A stretch of 64,000 nucleotides of DNA from an uncultured Clostridia bacterium (GCA_944387545.1 CALXFE010000006.1:1-64000); one strand, 5' to 3'; counted from the first letter of the stretch, positions 9,009-17,840 are shown. Numbers and translations: made by a program. The notes: a model not told the origin generated them from the sequence alone.

Positions 9009-9030
9009 GAAAAATTGCTTGCAATTTTTC
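9009..9030 (-). promoter_or_regulatory. Perfect hairpin in the permease-transferase leader
   Basis: GAAAAATTGC, two bases, GCAATTTTTC: a perfect 10-bp inverted repeat about 50 bases upstream of the fusion gene start. No U-tract follows on the minus strand, so it is not a simple terminator. It may be an operator or a leader RNA structure. Confidence 0.45.
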
Positions 9031-9074
9031 TATTCAATATTATTTTTTATTATATAGAATCTTTTACTTTCTAC

Positions 9075-9109
9075 ATAATAAAAAATATCAATTCGAAAAG
9101 AATTGATAT
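9075..9109 (-). terminator. Intrinsic terminator or attenuator upstream of the uracil fusion gene
   Basis: The arms ATATCAATTC (9085-9094) and GAATTGATAT (9100-9109) form a perfect 10-bp stem with a 5-base loop. On the minus strand TTTTTTATTAT follows directly. It lies 6 bases past the stop of a 32-codon frame and about 115 bases before the permease-transferase start. It could end a short gene or act as an attenuator in the leader. Confidence 0.75.
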
Positions 9110-9115
9110 AAACAC

Positions 9116-9214
9116 TTACTTTATTAATTTAAAAATTAGGAATGCTAAATAAACAATATTTCTATTGATATTACTTGCTTTTAATCTTGTAATATTTTTC
9201 GCAAATTTTGTCAT
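9116..9214 (-). CDS. 32-residue leader peptide or small membrane-associated protein
   Basis: MTKFAKNITRLKASNINRNI followed by a hydrophobic half (VYLAFLIFKLIK). The basic N-terminal half and hydrophobic C-terminal half could form one membrane-inserting helix. A good promoter lies at 9233-9261, and the terminator at 9085-9109 begins a few bases past the stop. The ribosome binding site (AAGGGTG) is weak to moderate. It could be a leader peptide coupled to attenuation of the fusion gene, or an independent small protein. I do not recognise it. Confidence 0.5.
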   Translation of the reverse strand: MTKFAKNITRLKASNINRNIVYLAFLIFKLIK

Positions 9215-9232
9215 TTTTCTACACCCTTATTT

Positions 9233-9261
9233 ACTATATACTATTAGAGAAAAAGTTGCAA
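9233..9261 (-). promoter_or_regulatory. Promoter reading toward the leader peptide and uracil fusion gene
   Basis: On the minus strand, TTGCAA (9261-9256), a 17-base spacer and TATAGT (9238-9233). Transcription would start near 9226, about 12 bases before the leader-peptide start codon. Confidence 0.6.
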
Positions 9262-9295
9262 TAGAAAATTACATTTTTTTAAGATTTTTATTAAA

Positions 9296-9330
9296 TTTAC
9301 TACTCAAACTATATAAGTTCGAGTAGTAAA
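9296..9330 (-). terminator. Terminator of the PepSY gene
   Basis: TTTACTACTC (9296-9305) pairs perfectly with GAGTAGTAAA (9321-9330), and part of the loop (GAAC/GTTT) can extend the stem. It lies about 40 bases past the PepSY gene stop. The downstream tract on the minus strand is A/T-mixed rather than pure T. Confidence 0.6.
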
Positions 9331-9370
9331 TAAAAAAACAAGTTCATCTTCCTGACTTAAGTTAATAGAT

Positions 9371-10195
9371 TTATCTTCCTCTTTCATATTTTAATATTTC
9401 GCCAGTTACAGCACTTATTTCGTAATCATATTCAAAATAATTGTAGTAAAACTCTATCTCGTAAGTAGCCAAATTATAATCTACATCTAATTCCACTTTA
9501 CTAAATGTTACATCATTACTAGTTAATCCTGCATGTTCTAGAACAATTTCTTTAGCTTTTTGTGTTCCAATATATTTGTCACTAGTAATTGTATTATTAT
9601 TGACGATATTATTATTAATCGTATTATTATTGACATTATTACTATTACTATTGCTATTATTTAGCGATAAATAGTCTTCTTTATAAGCAACAACTTGTTT
9701 AGTGGCAACATCAATACTTAATTCATATTCTTTTTCATTATCATAAAAATAAACATCATAAACCGTAATACCATTTTCTCTATCAATCTTAATTCTTGTG
9801 AATGTTACTTCATCATGAGACTTGCCAACTCTTTGTAAAGCAATATTTCTAGCTTCTTCCTCAGTCATAGAAACCGTAGTATTTTCACTAATATTAATAT
9901 TATCTCTAATATCTTTTTCAAAATTGCGTACTCTTCCGCTGTTATAATTTACATCAACTTCATATTCATAAACATCATCATAAAAACGTATTTCGTATTC
10001 TCTATCTCCTCGATCTTTATTAATAGATAAAATCGTAACATCACTTTCTACTACATTTGCATATTCTATGGCAATATTTTTTGCTTCCTCTTCTGTAACA
10101 GTTTCTCTAAAAGCAAAAGTATATACACATATTCCAATAATTCCTAAAACTAATACTACTGTAATAATAACACTATAAATTTTCCAATTCTTCAT
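9371..10195 (-). CDS. Membrane-anchored protein with three PepSY domains
   Basis: A 274-residue protein with one N-terminal membrane segment (about 7-29), so the bulk should face outside. Three PepSY-like repeats follow (about 33-98, 110-175 and 205-272). Each starts with a TxEEAxxIAxxxA-type helix and ends in strands of the VYDVYFYDNEKEYELSIDV kind. An Asn/Ser-rich linker (about 177-203) separates repeats two and three. PepSY domains are thought to inhibit or regulate secreted peptidases at the cell surface; that role is family knowledge only. GGAGG precedes the start. It follows the hydrogenase genes on the same strand by 14 bases, but the gap suggests no functional link. Confidence 0.8.
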   Translation of the reverse strand: MKNWKIYSVIITVVLVLGIIGICVYTFAFRETVTEEEAKNIAIEYANVVESDVTILSINKDRGDREYEIRFYDDVYEYEVDVNYNSGRVRNFEKDIRDNINISENTTVSMTEEEARNIALQRVGKSHDEVTFTRIKIDRENGITVYDVYFYDNEKEYELSIDVATKQVVAYKEDYLSLNNSNSNSNNVNNNTINNNIVNNNTITSDKYIGTQKAKEIVLEHAGLTSNDVTFSKVELDVDYNLATYEIEFYYNYFEYDYEISAVTGEILKYERGR

Positions 10196-10209
10196 AATTT
10201 TTACTCCTC

Positions 10210-11961
10210 CTATATATTATATTTTTCTCTTTTTGTATAAGTTGTATGTAATAATCTTTCTGCAATTTCGCTTCCTGGTTTCTCTAAGAAATCTTTATAT
10301 AATTTTTTCATAACAGGATTTTCATGTGATTTTCTAACAATACTTCTTTCATCAATTGTATATAAGGCATCTGCCCTTAATTTTCTAACATCTACTTCTG
10401 CTCTTACTTTAGAACTCTTAATTGGTTGACCACCACCCATGATACAACCTCCTGGGCAAGCCATAATTTCAACAAATTGATAATTCACTTTACCAGATTT
10501 GATTTCTTCTAATATCGTTCTGGCATTTGCTAAACCACTTGCCGCAACAACATTAATGTCTTTTCCTGCAATGTTGATGCTTGCTCTTTTGATACCTTCT
10601 CCCCCTCTTACTTGTTCAAAATCGATCTTAGGTAAGTCTTTTCCTGTTAAGGTATCTTGTGCTGTTCTTAATGCTGCTTCCATAACACCACCTGTTGTTC
10701 CAAAAATAGCTCCTGCACCACTTGCTTCTCCCATAGGGCTGTCAAAATTGCTATCTTCTAGTTTTTCGAATTCGATGTTAGCTTGTTTTATCATTCTTGC
10801 TAATTCTCTAGTTGTAATAACATTATCCACATCATATAAGTTATCTTCCTTCATTTCTGGTCTTTGTCTTTCAAATTTCTTTGCAATACATGGCATAACA
10901 GAAACCATATAAATTTTTTCTGGATCCATTCCTTCTCTATTAGCATAATATGTTTTTAAAATAGCGCCAAACATTTCGTGAGGTGATTTACAGCTAGATA
11001 GATGTGGTAATAATTCTGGATAATTCATTTCTATATATTTTACCCAGCCTGGGCTACAAGATGTAATCATTGGTAAATTATCATTTTTTGTAAATCTTTC
11101 TATAAATTCATTTGCTTCTTCCATAATGGTAAGGTCAGCACCTGTATTTGTATCAAATACTTTGTCAAAGCCTAAACGTTTTAATGCAGTAACCATCTTT
11201 CCAACTACATTTGTACCAATTGGCATACCAAATTCTTCTCCAAGAGCAACTCTAACAGCTGGAGCTGTTTGGACAATAACGGTTGTATCTGGGTCTTTCA
11301 ATTTTACCCATACATCATTAATGGTTTCTTTTTCATGTAAAGCACCTGTTGGACATGCTTCTATACATTGCCCACAAAATGTACAGTTAACATCATTTAA
11401 ACTATGGTCTCCCACGGTTGATATACATGATTCAAACCCTCTATTAATACAATCAATCGCACCGATTTTTTGTACATTTTTACATGCTGCAACACATCTT
11501 CTGCATAAAATACATTTATTAAAATCTCTGACAATTGATGGAGATAAATCATCAATTGTATGTTCTGTTCTTTCTCCTTCAAATTCAATGTTTAAAACAT
11601 TAAATTTTGTGGCTAATGCTTGTAATTCACAATTTCCTGAACGTGTACAGGTCAAGCAATCTTTTGCATGGTTTGAAATTATTAAATCTAAGATAACATG
11701 TCTTGCTTCTAATACGTTTGGTGTATGTGTATGTACAACCATCCCTTCTTCTACGGTTTGGATGCAAGAGGTTGCAAAGCCTCTTCTCCCTTCTACTTCT
11801 ACAATACACATTCTGCAATCTCCCACTTCATTGATGTCTTTTAAAAAGCATAATGTTGGGATATCAATTCCTGCTTTTTTAGCAGCATTTAAGATTGTCG
11901 TTCCTTTAGGTACTGTTATTTTTTGATTGTCAATTGTTAAATTAACCATTTCTTTTTCCAT
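10210..11961 (-). CDS. hydA: [FeFe]-hydrogenase catalytic subunit of a trimeric NADH/ferredoxin enzyme
   Basis: 583 residues in the order expected for HydA/HndD subunits. A [2Fe-2S] ferredoxin domain comes first (TLCFLKDINEVGDCRMC). A His-Cys3 [4Fe-4S] site follows (HAKDCLTCTRSGNC), then two [4Fe-4S] motifs (CILCRRCVAAC, CTFCGQCIEAC). The H-cluster domain has TSCSPGW, MPCIAKKFE and MACPGGCIMGGGQP. The first H-cluster motif has Ser in place of the second Cys of the textbook TSCCPxW. I believe this is usual in trimeric enzymes, but an alignment should confirm it. With nuoE and nuoF it would couple hydrogen formation to NADH and reduced ferredoxin in the cytosol. GGAGAA precedes the start. Confidence 0.93.
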   Translation of the reverse strand: MEKEMVNLTIDNQKITVPKGTTILNAAKKAGIDIPTLCFLKDINEVGDCRMCIVEVEGRRGFATSCIQTVEEGMVVHTHTPNVLEARHVILDLIISNHAKDCLTCTRSGNCELQALATKFNVLNIEFEGERTEHTIDDLSPSIVRDFNKCILCRRCVAACKNVQKIGAIDCINRGFESCISTVGDHSLNDVNCTFCGQCIEACPTGALHEKETINDVWVKLKDPDTTVIVQTAPAVRVALGEEFGMPIGTNVVGKMVTALKRLGFDKVFDTNTGADLTIMEEANEFIERFTKNDNLPMITSCSPGWVKYIEMNYPELLPHLSSCKSPHEMFGAILKTYYANREGMDPEKIYMVSVMPCIAKKFERQRPEMKEDNLYDVDNVITTRELARMIKQANIEFEKLEDSNFDSPMGEASGAGAIFGTTGGVMEAALRTAQDTLTGKDLPKIDFEQVRGGEGIKRASINIAGKDINVVAASGLANARTILEEIKSGKVNYQFVEIMACPGGCIMGGGQPIKSSKVRAEVDVRKLRADALYTIDERSIVRKSHENPVMKKLYKDFLEKPGSEIAERLLHTTYTKREKYNI

Positions 11962-12005
11962 ATTAATCTTCTCCTTAACTCATTTAAAATGATTTGCATA
12001 TAGGT

Positions 12006-12049
12006 GGTCTGTCCCTTTTGGACAAAAAATGTCCAATTTGGCACGTCCC
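12006..12049 (+). repeat. 44-bp inverted repeat, copy 1 (3' side of nuoF)
   Basis: It begins GGTCTGTCCCTTTTGGACA and ends GGCACGTCCC. It is the exact reverse complement of 13923-13966. Inside is a small palindrome (GGACA / TGTCC around a T/A run). It overlaps the first base of the nuoF stop codon, so the repeat abuts the coding end. Confidence 0.9.
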
Positions 12050-13908
12050 TAATTGCCTATTGCATGGAATGGACAACTTGTTATACATGTACCACATTTG
12101 ATACATTTTTCTTGGTTGATAATTCTTTTGTCTCTTCCTGAACCATCAATTGCATTTACTGGACAGTGTTTTTGACATAAGCCACAGCCTTTACATTTTT
12201 CTTCATTAACTGTGATTTTTGCCATTGCCTTACATTCTAATGTTCTACATTCTTTTTGAATAGCATGTTGTCTAAATTCTTCTCTAAAATATTTCATCGT
12301 GCTAACAACTGGATTTGGTGCTGTTTGACCTAATCCACAAATACTTGCTTTTTGAATATTTGCTGCTAGTTTTTCTAGTTTATAGATATCTAATTCTTCT
12401 CCTTCTCCATTACATAATCTTTCTAATATTTCTAGCATTCTTTTTGTTCCAATTCTACAAGGTGTACATTTACCACAACTTTCACTTACTGTAAAATCTA
12501 GATAGAATTTTGCTAAGGCTACCATACATTTGGTATCATCCATAACAATCAATCCACCTGACCCCATCATTGAGCCAATCTCTTTTAAAGATTCATAATC
12601 AATAGGTGTATCTAAATGTTCTTTTGGTATACATCCTCCTGAAGGTCCACCTGTTTGGGCAGCTTTAAAATCTCTTCCATTTGGAATTCCGCCACCAATG
12701 TCATATATAATTTCTCTTAGGGTTGTTCCCATAGGTACTTCTACTAATCCTATATTGTTTACATTTCCACCTAAAGCAAATACTTTTGTTCCCTTTGAGG
12801 TTTCTGTTCCAATTGAAGAATACCATTTGGCTCCTTTTAGGATAATTTGAGCAATATTGGCATAAGTTTCTACATTGTTAATTAATGTTGGTTTTCCCCA
12901 TAATCCTGATTGTGCTGGATATGGTGGTTTAACTCTTGGCTGTCCTCTTTTTCCTTCAATAGATTCTAATAGTGCTGTTTCTTCACCACAAACAAAAGCA
13001 CCTGCACCTAGTCGAATTTCAATATCAAAACTAAAATCTGTGTCAAATATATTTTCTCCTAATATTCCATATTCTCTTGCTTGGTCTATGGCTATTTGTA
13101 ATCTTTGAACTGCAATTGGATATTCTGCTCTTACATAAATATATCCTTTATTTGCCCCAATAGCATATCCTGCAATTGCCATAGCTTCTAATACAGAATG
13201 TGGGTCTCCCTCTAAGATACTTCTGTCCATAAAAGCGCCTGGATCACCTTCATCTGCATTACAAACCACATATTTTTGGTCTCCTTCAGAAGCCTTCGTA
13301 AGTTCCCATTTCTTACCTGTAGGGAAACCTGCACCTCCTCTACCTCTTAAGCCAGATTCTTTTACAACATCAATGACCTCATCTTGTGTCATTTCTTTTA
13401 ATACTTTTTCCAATGCTTTATATCCATCAAATGCTATGTATTCATCAATTTCCTCTGGATTCACAACACCGCAATTTTTAAGCGCAATTCTTTTTTGTTT
13501 TTTATAAAAATTTAATTCATCTAGGCTATTGACAACGGTTCCATCAATATCTTTGCAAAGTAATCTTTCTACTCTTTCGCCTTTAACAATATGGGTATCA
13601 ATAATTTCTTCGCAATCCTCTGGTGTAACCAAAGCATAGAAAGTATCTTCTGGTCTAATAATAACAATAGGTCCTTTTGCACAAAGACCAAAACAACCCG
13701 TTTTAATAACTCTTACATTATTTATATTTTTCTCTTTCAAAATTTTTCTAAAATTTTCTAATATTTCAGGTGATTTTGAAGAAGTACACCCTGTACCATG
13801 ACAAACCAAAATATGTTTTTCTCTGGTATCTGCTTTTGTATTTACTCTTAAATCTAATTCTTTTCTTTTTTCCTCTCTTATTTTGTGAATTTCTTCTAGA
13901 CTTTTCAT
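12049..13908 (-). CDS. nuoF: NuoF-like flavoprotein subunit of the trimeric hydrogenase
   Basis: 619 residues, the HydB/HndC type. An N-terminal thioredoxin-like [2Fe-2S] domain has CHGTGC and a CFGLCAKGP motif (about 35-90). The NADH/FMN-binding core has GRGGAGFPTGKKW and GAGAFVCGEETALL. A [4Fe-4S] site follows in ESCGKCTPCRIG. The extra C-terminal ferredoxin domain has two motifs, CKGCGLCQKHCP and CIKCGTCITSCP. It oxidises or reduces NAD(H) and passes electrons to HydA. The start follows AAAGGAGG. A 44-bp repeat lies immediately before the ribosome binding site and its inverted copy abuts the stop, so nuoF is framed by inverted repeats. Confidence 0.93.
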   Translation of the reverse strand: MKSLEEIHKIREEKRKELDLRVNTKADTREKHILVCHGTGCTSSKSPEILENFRKILKEKNINNVRVIKTGCFGLCAKGPIVIIRPEDTFYALVTPEDCEEIIDTHIVKGERVERLLCKDIDGTVVNSLDELNFYKKQKRIALKNCGVVNPEEIDEYIAFDGYKALEKVLKEMTQDEVIDVVKESGLRGRGGAGFPTGKKWELTKASEGDQKYVVCNADEGDPGAFMDRSILEGDPHSVLEAMAIAGYAIGANKGYIYVRAEYPIAVQRLQIAIDQAREYGILGENIFDTDFSFDIEIRLGAGAFVCGEETALLESIEGKRGQPRVKPPYPAQSGLWGKPTLINNVETYANIAQIILKGAKWYSSIGTETSKGTKVFALGGNVNNIGLVEVPMGTTLREIIYDIGGGIPNGRDFKAAQTGGPSGGCIPKEHLDTPIDYESLKEIGSMMGSGGLIVMDDTKCMVALAKFYLDFTVSESCGKCTPCRIGTKRMLEILERLCNGEGEELDIYKLEKLAANIQKASICGLGQTAPNPVVSTMKYFREEFRQHAIQKECRTLECKAMAKITVNEEKCKGCGLCQKHCPVNAIDGSGRDKRIINQEKCIKCGTCITSCPFHAIGN

Positions 13909-13922
13909 ACCTTCCTCCTTTG

Positions 13923-13966
13923 GGGACGTGCCAAATTGGACATTTTTTGTCCAAAAGGGACAGACC
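13923..13966 (-). repeat. 44-bp inverted repeat, copy 2 (5' side of nuoF)
   Basis: It begins GGGACGTGCCAAATTGGACA and ends GGGACAGACC. It is identical to copy 1 at 12006-12049 in opposite orientation. It occupies the nuoE-nuoF gap, directly before the nuoF ribosome binding site, and could fold in the operon mRNA. Confidence 0.9.
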
Positions 13967-14031
13967 TCTATTTTTCTATTATCATTTTTGATAATTTTGC
14001 TAAATTCTTAGATAATCCTATAATTTTTCAT

Positions 14032-14532
14032 CTATTTCTCCTTTTGGTTTATAATTTCATCTAACACTTCATCTAATTTTTTAACAGTAGCTTTTCCATA
14101 CACCTCACCATTTACGGTAAATACTGGTGCTAATCCACATGCGCCAACACATCTAGTTTCTTCGATAGAAAACAACCCATCTTTTGTTGTTTCACCTGAT
14201 TCGATTTGTAATCTTTCTTTTAATCTGTCCATAATTTTTTGAGAACCTTTTACATAACATGCCGTTCCCAAGCATACTGCAACATTATATTCTCCTTTAG
14301 GTTTTAGGGTAAATCTCGAATAAAAAGTTATGACTCCGTAAATCTCTGCCATTGGAATATTTAAAAATTCTGAAAGTTCTATTTGTGCATTTTTTGGAAT
14401 ATATCCATAATGTTCTTGTACCTCATTTAACATTTGAATCAAATTATCTTTAATTGGTAAATATTCGTCAAACAATTTTTGTATAAATTCATCCCTTTTA
14501 GGAGTACCACATTGACATTTGTTTTCGCTCAT
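14032..14532 (-). CDS. nuoE: NuoE-like [2Fe-2S] subunit of the trimeric hydrogenase
   Basis: 166 residues, matching the 24-kDa NuoE/HydC/HndA family. An N-terminal helical bundle contains LNEVQEHYGYIP and IPMAEIYGVITFYSRF. A thioredoxin-like fold follows with the four cluster ligands in CLGTACYVKG and CVGACGLAP. It relays electrons between the NuoF subunit and HydA. The first gene of the operon, it follows GAGGAGG and a good promoter at 14573-14601. An N-terminal CQCG adds two cysteines that are not part of the standard cluster. Operon order is nuoE, nuoF, hydA, all minus strand. Confidence 0.93.
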   Translation of the reverse strand: MSENKCQCGTPKRDEFIQKLFDEYLPIKDNLIQMLNEVQEHYGYIPKNAQIELSEFLNIPMAEIYGVITFYSRFTLKPKGEYNVAVCLGTACYVKGSQKIMDRLKERLQIESGETTKDGLFSIEETRCVGACGLAPVFTVNGEVYGKATVKKLDEVLDEIINQKEK

Positions 14533-14572
14533 TTTAATACCTCCTCGTATATATTATTGCGTAACTACATAG

Positions 14573-14601
14573 ATTATATCAGACTGACTTTTTTTATACA
14601 A
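14573..14601 (-). promoter_or_regulatory. Promoter of the hydrogenase operon
   Basis: On the minus strand, TTGTAT (14601-14596), 17 bases, and a perfect TATAAT (14578-14573). It lies about 40 bases upstream of the nuoE start. I see no obvious Rex operator. Confidence 0.7.
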
Positions 14602-14620
14602 GTTTTTTTCTGTTTTTGTA

Positions 14621-14649
14621 TTGACATTTTTGTCGAAAAATGTGAAAAT
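14621..14649 (+). promoter_or_regulatory. Possible promoter of the DUF5684-type gene
   Basis: A perfect -35 TTGACA (14621-14626) and, after 17 bases, a weak -10 GAAAAT (14644-14649), about 35 bases before the start codon. The weak -10 may mean it needs an activator or that the true -10 is offset. Confidence 0.4.
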
Positions 14650-14683
14650 TTAATTATGAAGTTTATGAAAGGGGGATTTCATT

Positions 14684-15250
14684 ATGGGATATTATGATTA
14701 TTATTCTTCTTATCCTAATTATTATGATTACGGGTATACAGCTACAGATTCATCAGTTTTTACTGCAATATGGGCTGTTTTAGGAGCTTTTATAGGTATT
14801 ATTCTTATTTTTGCTTTAGTAGTTGCTATTTTGCAAATAGCTGGAATGTGGAAAGTTTTCACAAAAGCTGGTGAAAAAGGATGGAAATGTATTATACCAA
14901 TTTATAACTTGGTAATTCTATTTAGAATTTCTGGACTTTCACCATGGATTATATTTGGATACTTAGCTGGATTTATTCCATTTGTAGGATGGCTTGTATG
15001 TTTAGGTATTACTATTTACCAATGTAATTCTTTAGCAAAATCATTTGGAAAGGATGTTGGTTATACGATTGGATTATTATTCCTACCAACTATTTTCTAT
15101 ATGATTTTAGGATTTGGAAAAGCAGAATATGTTAAAAATGCAAATGTTTCAACTGCAAACACATACCAAGGTGATGGAGTTGTAAATATTTCAGAAAAAC
15201 CAAAAGATGAAGCACCTACAAATAATGATGAAGATAATGCTAATTTATAA
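14684..15250 (+). CDS. DUF5684-type small membrane protein
   Basis: 188 residues. A Tyr-rich N-terminus (about 1-25) precedes a long hydrophobic segment (about 30-58). A conserved soluble-to-membrane module follows (KAGEKGWKCIIPIYNLVILF) with two further membrane segments, ending in a polar acidic tail. The GWKCIIPIYN motif is typical of DUF5684 proteins, whose role is unknown. AAAGGGGG precedes the ATG at 14684. It is a single-gene unit with its own promoter and terminator, divergent from the hydrogenase operon. Confidence 0.75.
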   Translation: MGYYDYYSSYPNYYDYGYTATDSSVFTAIWAVLGAFIGIILIFALVVAILQIAGMWKVFTKAGEKGWKCIIPIYNLVILFRISGLSPWIIFGYLAGFIPFVGWLVCLGITIYQCNSLAKSFGKDVGYTIGLLFLPTIFYMILGFGKAEYVKNANVSTANTYQGDGVVNISEKPKDEAPTNNDEDNANL

Positions 15251-15270
15251 AAATGTCGAATTTTGTAAAT

Positions 15271-15301
15271 AAAAAATAGAGGTAAAACCCTCTATTTTTT
15301 T
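15271..15301 (+). terminator. Terminator of the DUF5684-type gene
   Basis: A stem AAAAAATAGAGG / CCTCTATTTTTT with a 6-base loop, ending in a run of seven T. The T-run overlaps the -35 box of the next promoter. Confidence 0.85.
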
Positions 15302-15328
15302 GACTATTCTAGTATTTTATGGTATAAT
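15300..15328 (+). promoter_or_regulatory. Promoter of the 59-residue gene
   Basis: TTGACT (15300-15305), 17 bases, TATAAT (15323-15328). Transcription would start about 50 bases before the start codon. Confidence 0.75.
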
Positions 15329-15387
15329 TAAGTTTAAGAATTGCAAAGATTTGTTGTGTTTTTTCATCGGAGAAAGGAGTGATCCCG

Positions 15388-15567
15388 ATGAGCAAGTATC
15401 TATATTGTAAGGTTATGACAGCCAACTCAAATTGTTTGTATAAAAAGTTAGATTTAACAGCTGATGAGACAGCACAACTCAAAAAAATGGGCATATATTG
15501 TGTTCCATCAGATGATGGTAGCCAAATGGTGGGGATTTTCCAGTTGAGAGCATTGTTCTCAAGATAA
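15388..15567 (+). CDS. Small hypothetical protein, 59 residues
   Basis: MSKYLYCKVMTANSNCLYKK and on; it has three Cys and no membrane segment. AAAGGAGTG lies 8 bases before the ATG at 15388. A GTG at 15379 is in frame but is part of that ribosome binding site. Strong promoter, ribosome binding site and terminator all agree, so the gene is very likely real. The KLDLTADETAQLKKMGI segment suggests a helical domain. I do not recognise a family. Confidence 0.65.
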   Translation: MSKYLYCKVMTANSNCLYKKLDLTADETAQLKKMGIYCVPSDDGSQMVGIFQLRALFSR

Positions 15568-15616
15568 ATCTTCACTTGTAACTCTGTAAACCCTACACAG
15601 CAAATCATATAAATTC

Positions 15617-15643
15617 CCCTTGGAAATTTCCAAGGGCTTTTTT
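15617..15643 (+). terminator. Terminator of the 59-residue gene
   Basis: A perfect 20-base palindrome, CCCTTGGAAA / TTTCCAAGGG, followed by CTTTTTTATT. It is also downstream of the convergent uvrB gene. Confidence 0.85.
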
Positions 15644-15681
15644 ATTGTATAGGAAAAATCGATTTTTTATCATTTACGTAA

Positions 15682-17643
15682 TTATTCTGCAATTAATTTC
15701 TCCAATTCCTTTATCTTATCACGTAACTCAGCAGCTTTTTCAAATTCCATTTCAGCTGCATATTTTAGCATTTCATCTGTTAGTTTTGTAATGGTATCTT
15801 TAATATCTTCTTCTTTTTCTAGTTTGTATTCTACTCCAATATCATCTGTAATTGTAACTCTGATAGAATCACGCACAGATTTTCTAATTGTTTTTGGTGT
15901 GATATGATGTTCTTTATTGTATGCTTCCTGAATTCTTCTTCTTCTATTGGTTTCTGAAATGGCTTTTTCCATACTTTCTGTTAATTCATCTGCATACATG
16001 ATAACCGTACCATCTGTATTTCTTGCCGCTCTTCCAATTGTTTGAATTAAAGACCTTTCTGAACGCAAGAAACCTTCTTTATCTGCATCTAATATAGCAA
16101 CCAACGATACTTCTGGGATGTCTAACCCTTCTCTTAATAAATTTATACCAACTAAAACGTCAAATTCTCCTAGTCTCAAATTTCGGATAATTTCCATTCT
16201 TTCTAAAGTTTTTGTATCAGAATGCATATAATTTACTTTTATATCTAATCCTTTTAAATAATCTGTTAAATCCTCTGCCATTTTTTTGGTTAACGTTGTT
16301 ACTAAAACTCTCTCATTTTTTTCTACTCTGATACGAATTTGTTCTAGTAAATCATCAATTTGATTGGTTACTGGTTTTACTTCTATTTTAGGGTCTAATA
16401 ATCCCGTTGGTCTAATAATTTGTTCTACAACATTTTCTTTGCTGTGTTCTTTTTCATAATCTCCTGGTGTTGCACTAACAAATATTACCTGATTTAATTT
16501 CTTTTCAAATTCTTCAAATGTTAAAGGTCTATTATCAAATGCAGAAGGTAATCGAAATCCATATTTGACCAAAGATTCTTTTCTTGAATGATCTCCATTA
16601 TACATTGCTCTTACCTGTGGAATTGTTGCATGGGATTCATCTATCAATAATAGGAAATCTTTTGGAAAATAATCAAATAAGGTGTATGGTGGGCTTCCTG
16701 GTTTTCTCCCACTTATATGTCTAGAATAATTTTCAATTCCTGAACAAAATCCCGTTTCTTTCATCATTTCGATGTCAAAATTGGTTCTCTCTTCTATTCT
16801 TTGTGCTTCAATTAATTTATTATGATCTTTAAAATATTTGACTCTTTCTTCTAATTCTTCTTCTATAGTGGTAATCGCTCTTTCCATTTTGTTCTTTGTC
16901 GTAACATAGTGAGATGCTGGAGAAATTAACACATGCCTTCTGTTTCCGATAGTTTTTCCAGTTAATGGATTGATTTCTACTAGTTTTTCAATTTCATCTC
17001 CCCAAAATTCTACTCTGATAGCAGATTCTGATTGGTCAGATGGATAGATCTCAACAATATCACCTTTTGCTCTAAAAGTTCCCCTTTTAAAGTCAATTTC
17101 ATTTCTTGTATATTGCATTGTAATCAATTTTCTTAAGACCTCATCTCTTCCCTTTTGCATTCCTGGTCTTAAAGATAACATCATTTCTTCATAATCTTCA
17201 GGATCCCCTAAACCATAGATACATGATACAGATGCAACAATAATAACATCTCTTGTCTCAAATAAGGATAATGTTGCAGAATGTCTTAATTTGTCTATTT
17301 CATCATTGACAGATGAGTCTTTTTCTATATATGTATCTGATTGTGGAATATAACTTTCTGGTTGATAGTAATCATAGTATGACACAAAATACTCCACGTT
17401 GTTCTCTGGGAAGAATTCTTTGAATTCTGAATAGAGTTGTCCAGCTAGTGTTTTGTTATGTGCTAACACCAATGTTGGCTTCTGAACTTGCTGTATTATG
17501 TTAGCCATTGTAAAGGTCTTTCCAGAACCTGTAACACCTAGAAGCGTCTGATATTTCTTACCTTGTTTAATTCCTTCACTTAACTGTTTTATGGCAACTG
17601 GTTGATCTCCAGTTGGCTTATATTCTGAATGTAATTTAAACAT
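15682..17643 (-). CDS. uvrB: Excinuclease ABC subunit B
   Basis: 653 residues, normal for UvrB. The N-terminal helicase domain has the Walker [15 protein letters not shown] (about 38-51). The beta-hairpin region [20 protein letters not shown] is present, as is the DEXH-like [12 protein letters not shown]. The C-terminal helicase domain carries [17 protein letters not shown] and QTIGRAARN, and the UvrC-interacting UVR domain is at the C-terminus ([17 protein letters not shown]). It loads onto damaged DNA with UvrA and recruits UvrC. GGAGAA precedes the start. I found no LexA-type GAAC-N4-GTTC box upstream. An integrated element begins immediately upstream of the gene. Confidence 0.97.
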   Translation of the reverse strand: MFKLHSEYKPTGDQPVAIKQLSEGIKQGKKYQTLLGVTGSGKTFTMANIIQQVQKPTLVLAHNKTLAGQLYSEFKEFFPENNVEYFVSYYDYYQPESYIPQSDTYIEKDSSVNDEIDKLRHSATLSLFETRDVIIVASVSCIYGLGDPEDYEEMMLSLRPGMQKGRDEVLRKLITMQYTRNEIDFKRGTFRAKGDIVEIYPSDQSESAIRVEFWGDEIEKLVEINPLTGKTIGNRRHVLISPASHYVTTKNKMERAITTIEEELEERVKYFKDHNKLIEAQRIEERTNFDIEMMKETGFCSGIENYSRHISGRKPGSPPYTLFDYFPKDFLLLIDESHATIPQVRAMYNGDHSRKESLVKYGFRLPSAFDNRPLTFEEFEKKLNQVIFVSATPGDYEKEHSKENVVEQIIRPTGLLDPKIEVKPVTNQIDDLLEQIRIRVEKNERVLVTTLTKKMAEDLTDYLKGLDIKVNYMHSDTKTLERMEIIRNLRLGEFDVLVGINLLREGLDIPEVSLVAILDADKEGFLRSERSLIQTIGRAARNTDGTVIMYADELTESMEKAISETNRRRRIQEAYNKEHHITPKTIRKSVRDSIRVTITDDIGVEYKLEKEEDIKDTITKLTDEMLKYAAEMEFEKAAELRDKIKELEKLIAE

Positions 17644-17815
17644 TTGTTTTCTCCTAAATTTATATTTTTTTATGATGATTTTTAGTCTACATAAATGTTA
17701 TTTTGTGCAATTACACGAATTTGACTCACCTATTTTGAATTTTCTGACAAAGCAACACAAAATAACACAAACTAGCATTGTTCTAGGAAATTATAGCATA
17801 ATTTAATACAAAAAA

Positions 17816-17840
17816 CAAGATAGCAATTTAAGCTATCTTG
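17816..17840 (-). terminator. Terminator at the recombinase 3' end
   Basis: CAAGATAGC / GCTATCTTG, a perfect 9-bp stem with a 7-base loop, followed on the minus strand by TTTTTTG. It overlaps the last codons and stop of the first tyrosine recombinase, a compact layout common at element ends. Confidence 0.8.

Noticed and set aside
10210-11961. Inactive hydrogenase because the first H-cluster motif is TSCSPGW
   Set aside because: All other cluster motifs are intact, and I recall this Ser variant as usual in trimeric NADH-linked hydrogenases, so it is not evidence of loss by itself.
14479-14697. Plus-strand frame of 72 codons overlapping nuoE and the DUF5684-type start
   Set aside because: It crosses the promoter region, has no ribosome binding site and overlaps two well-supported genes.
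15309-15608. Minus-strand frame of 99 codons
   Set aside because: It is antisense to the better-supported 59-residue gene with promoter, ribosome binding site and terminator.
17644-17760. LexA box upstream of uvrB
   Set aside because: No GAAC-N4-GTTC or close variant is visible in this interval.
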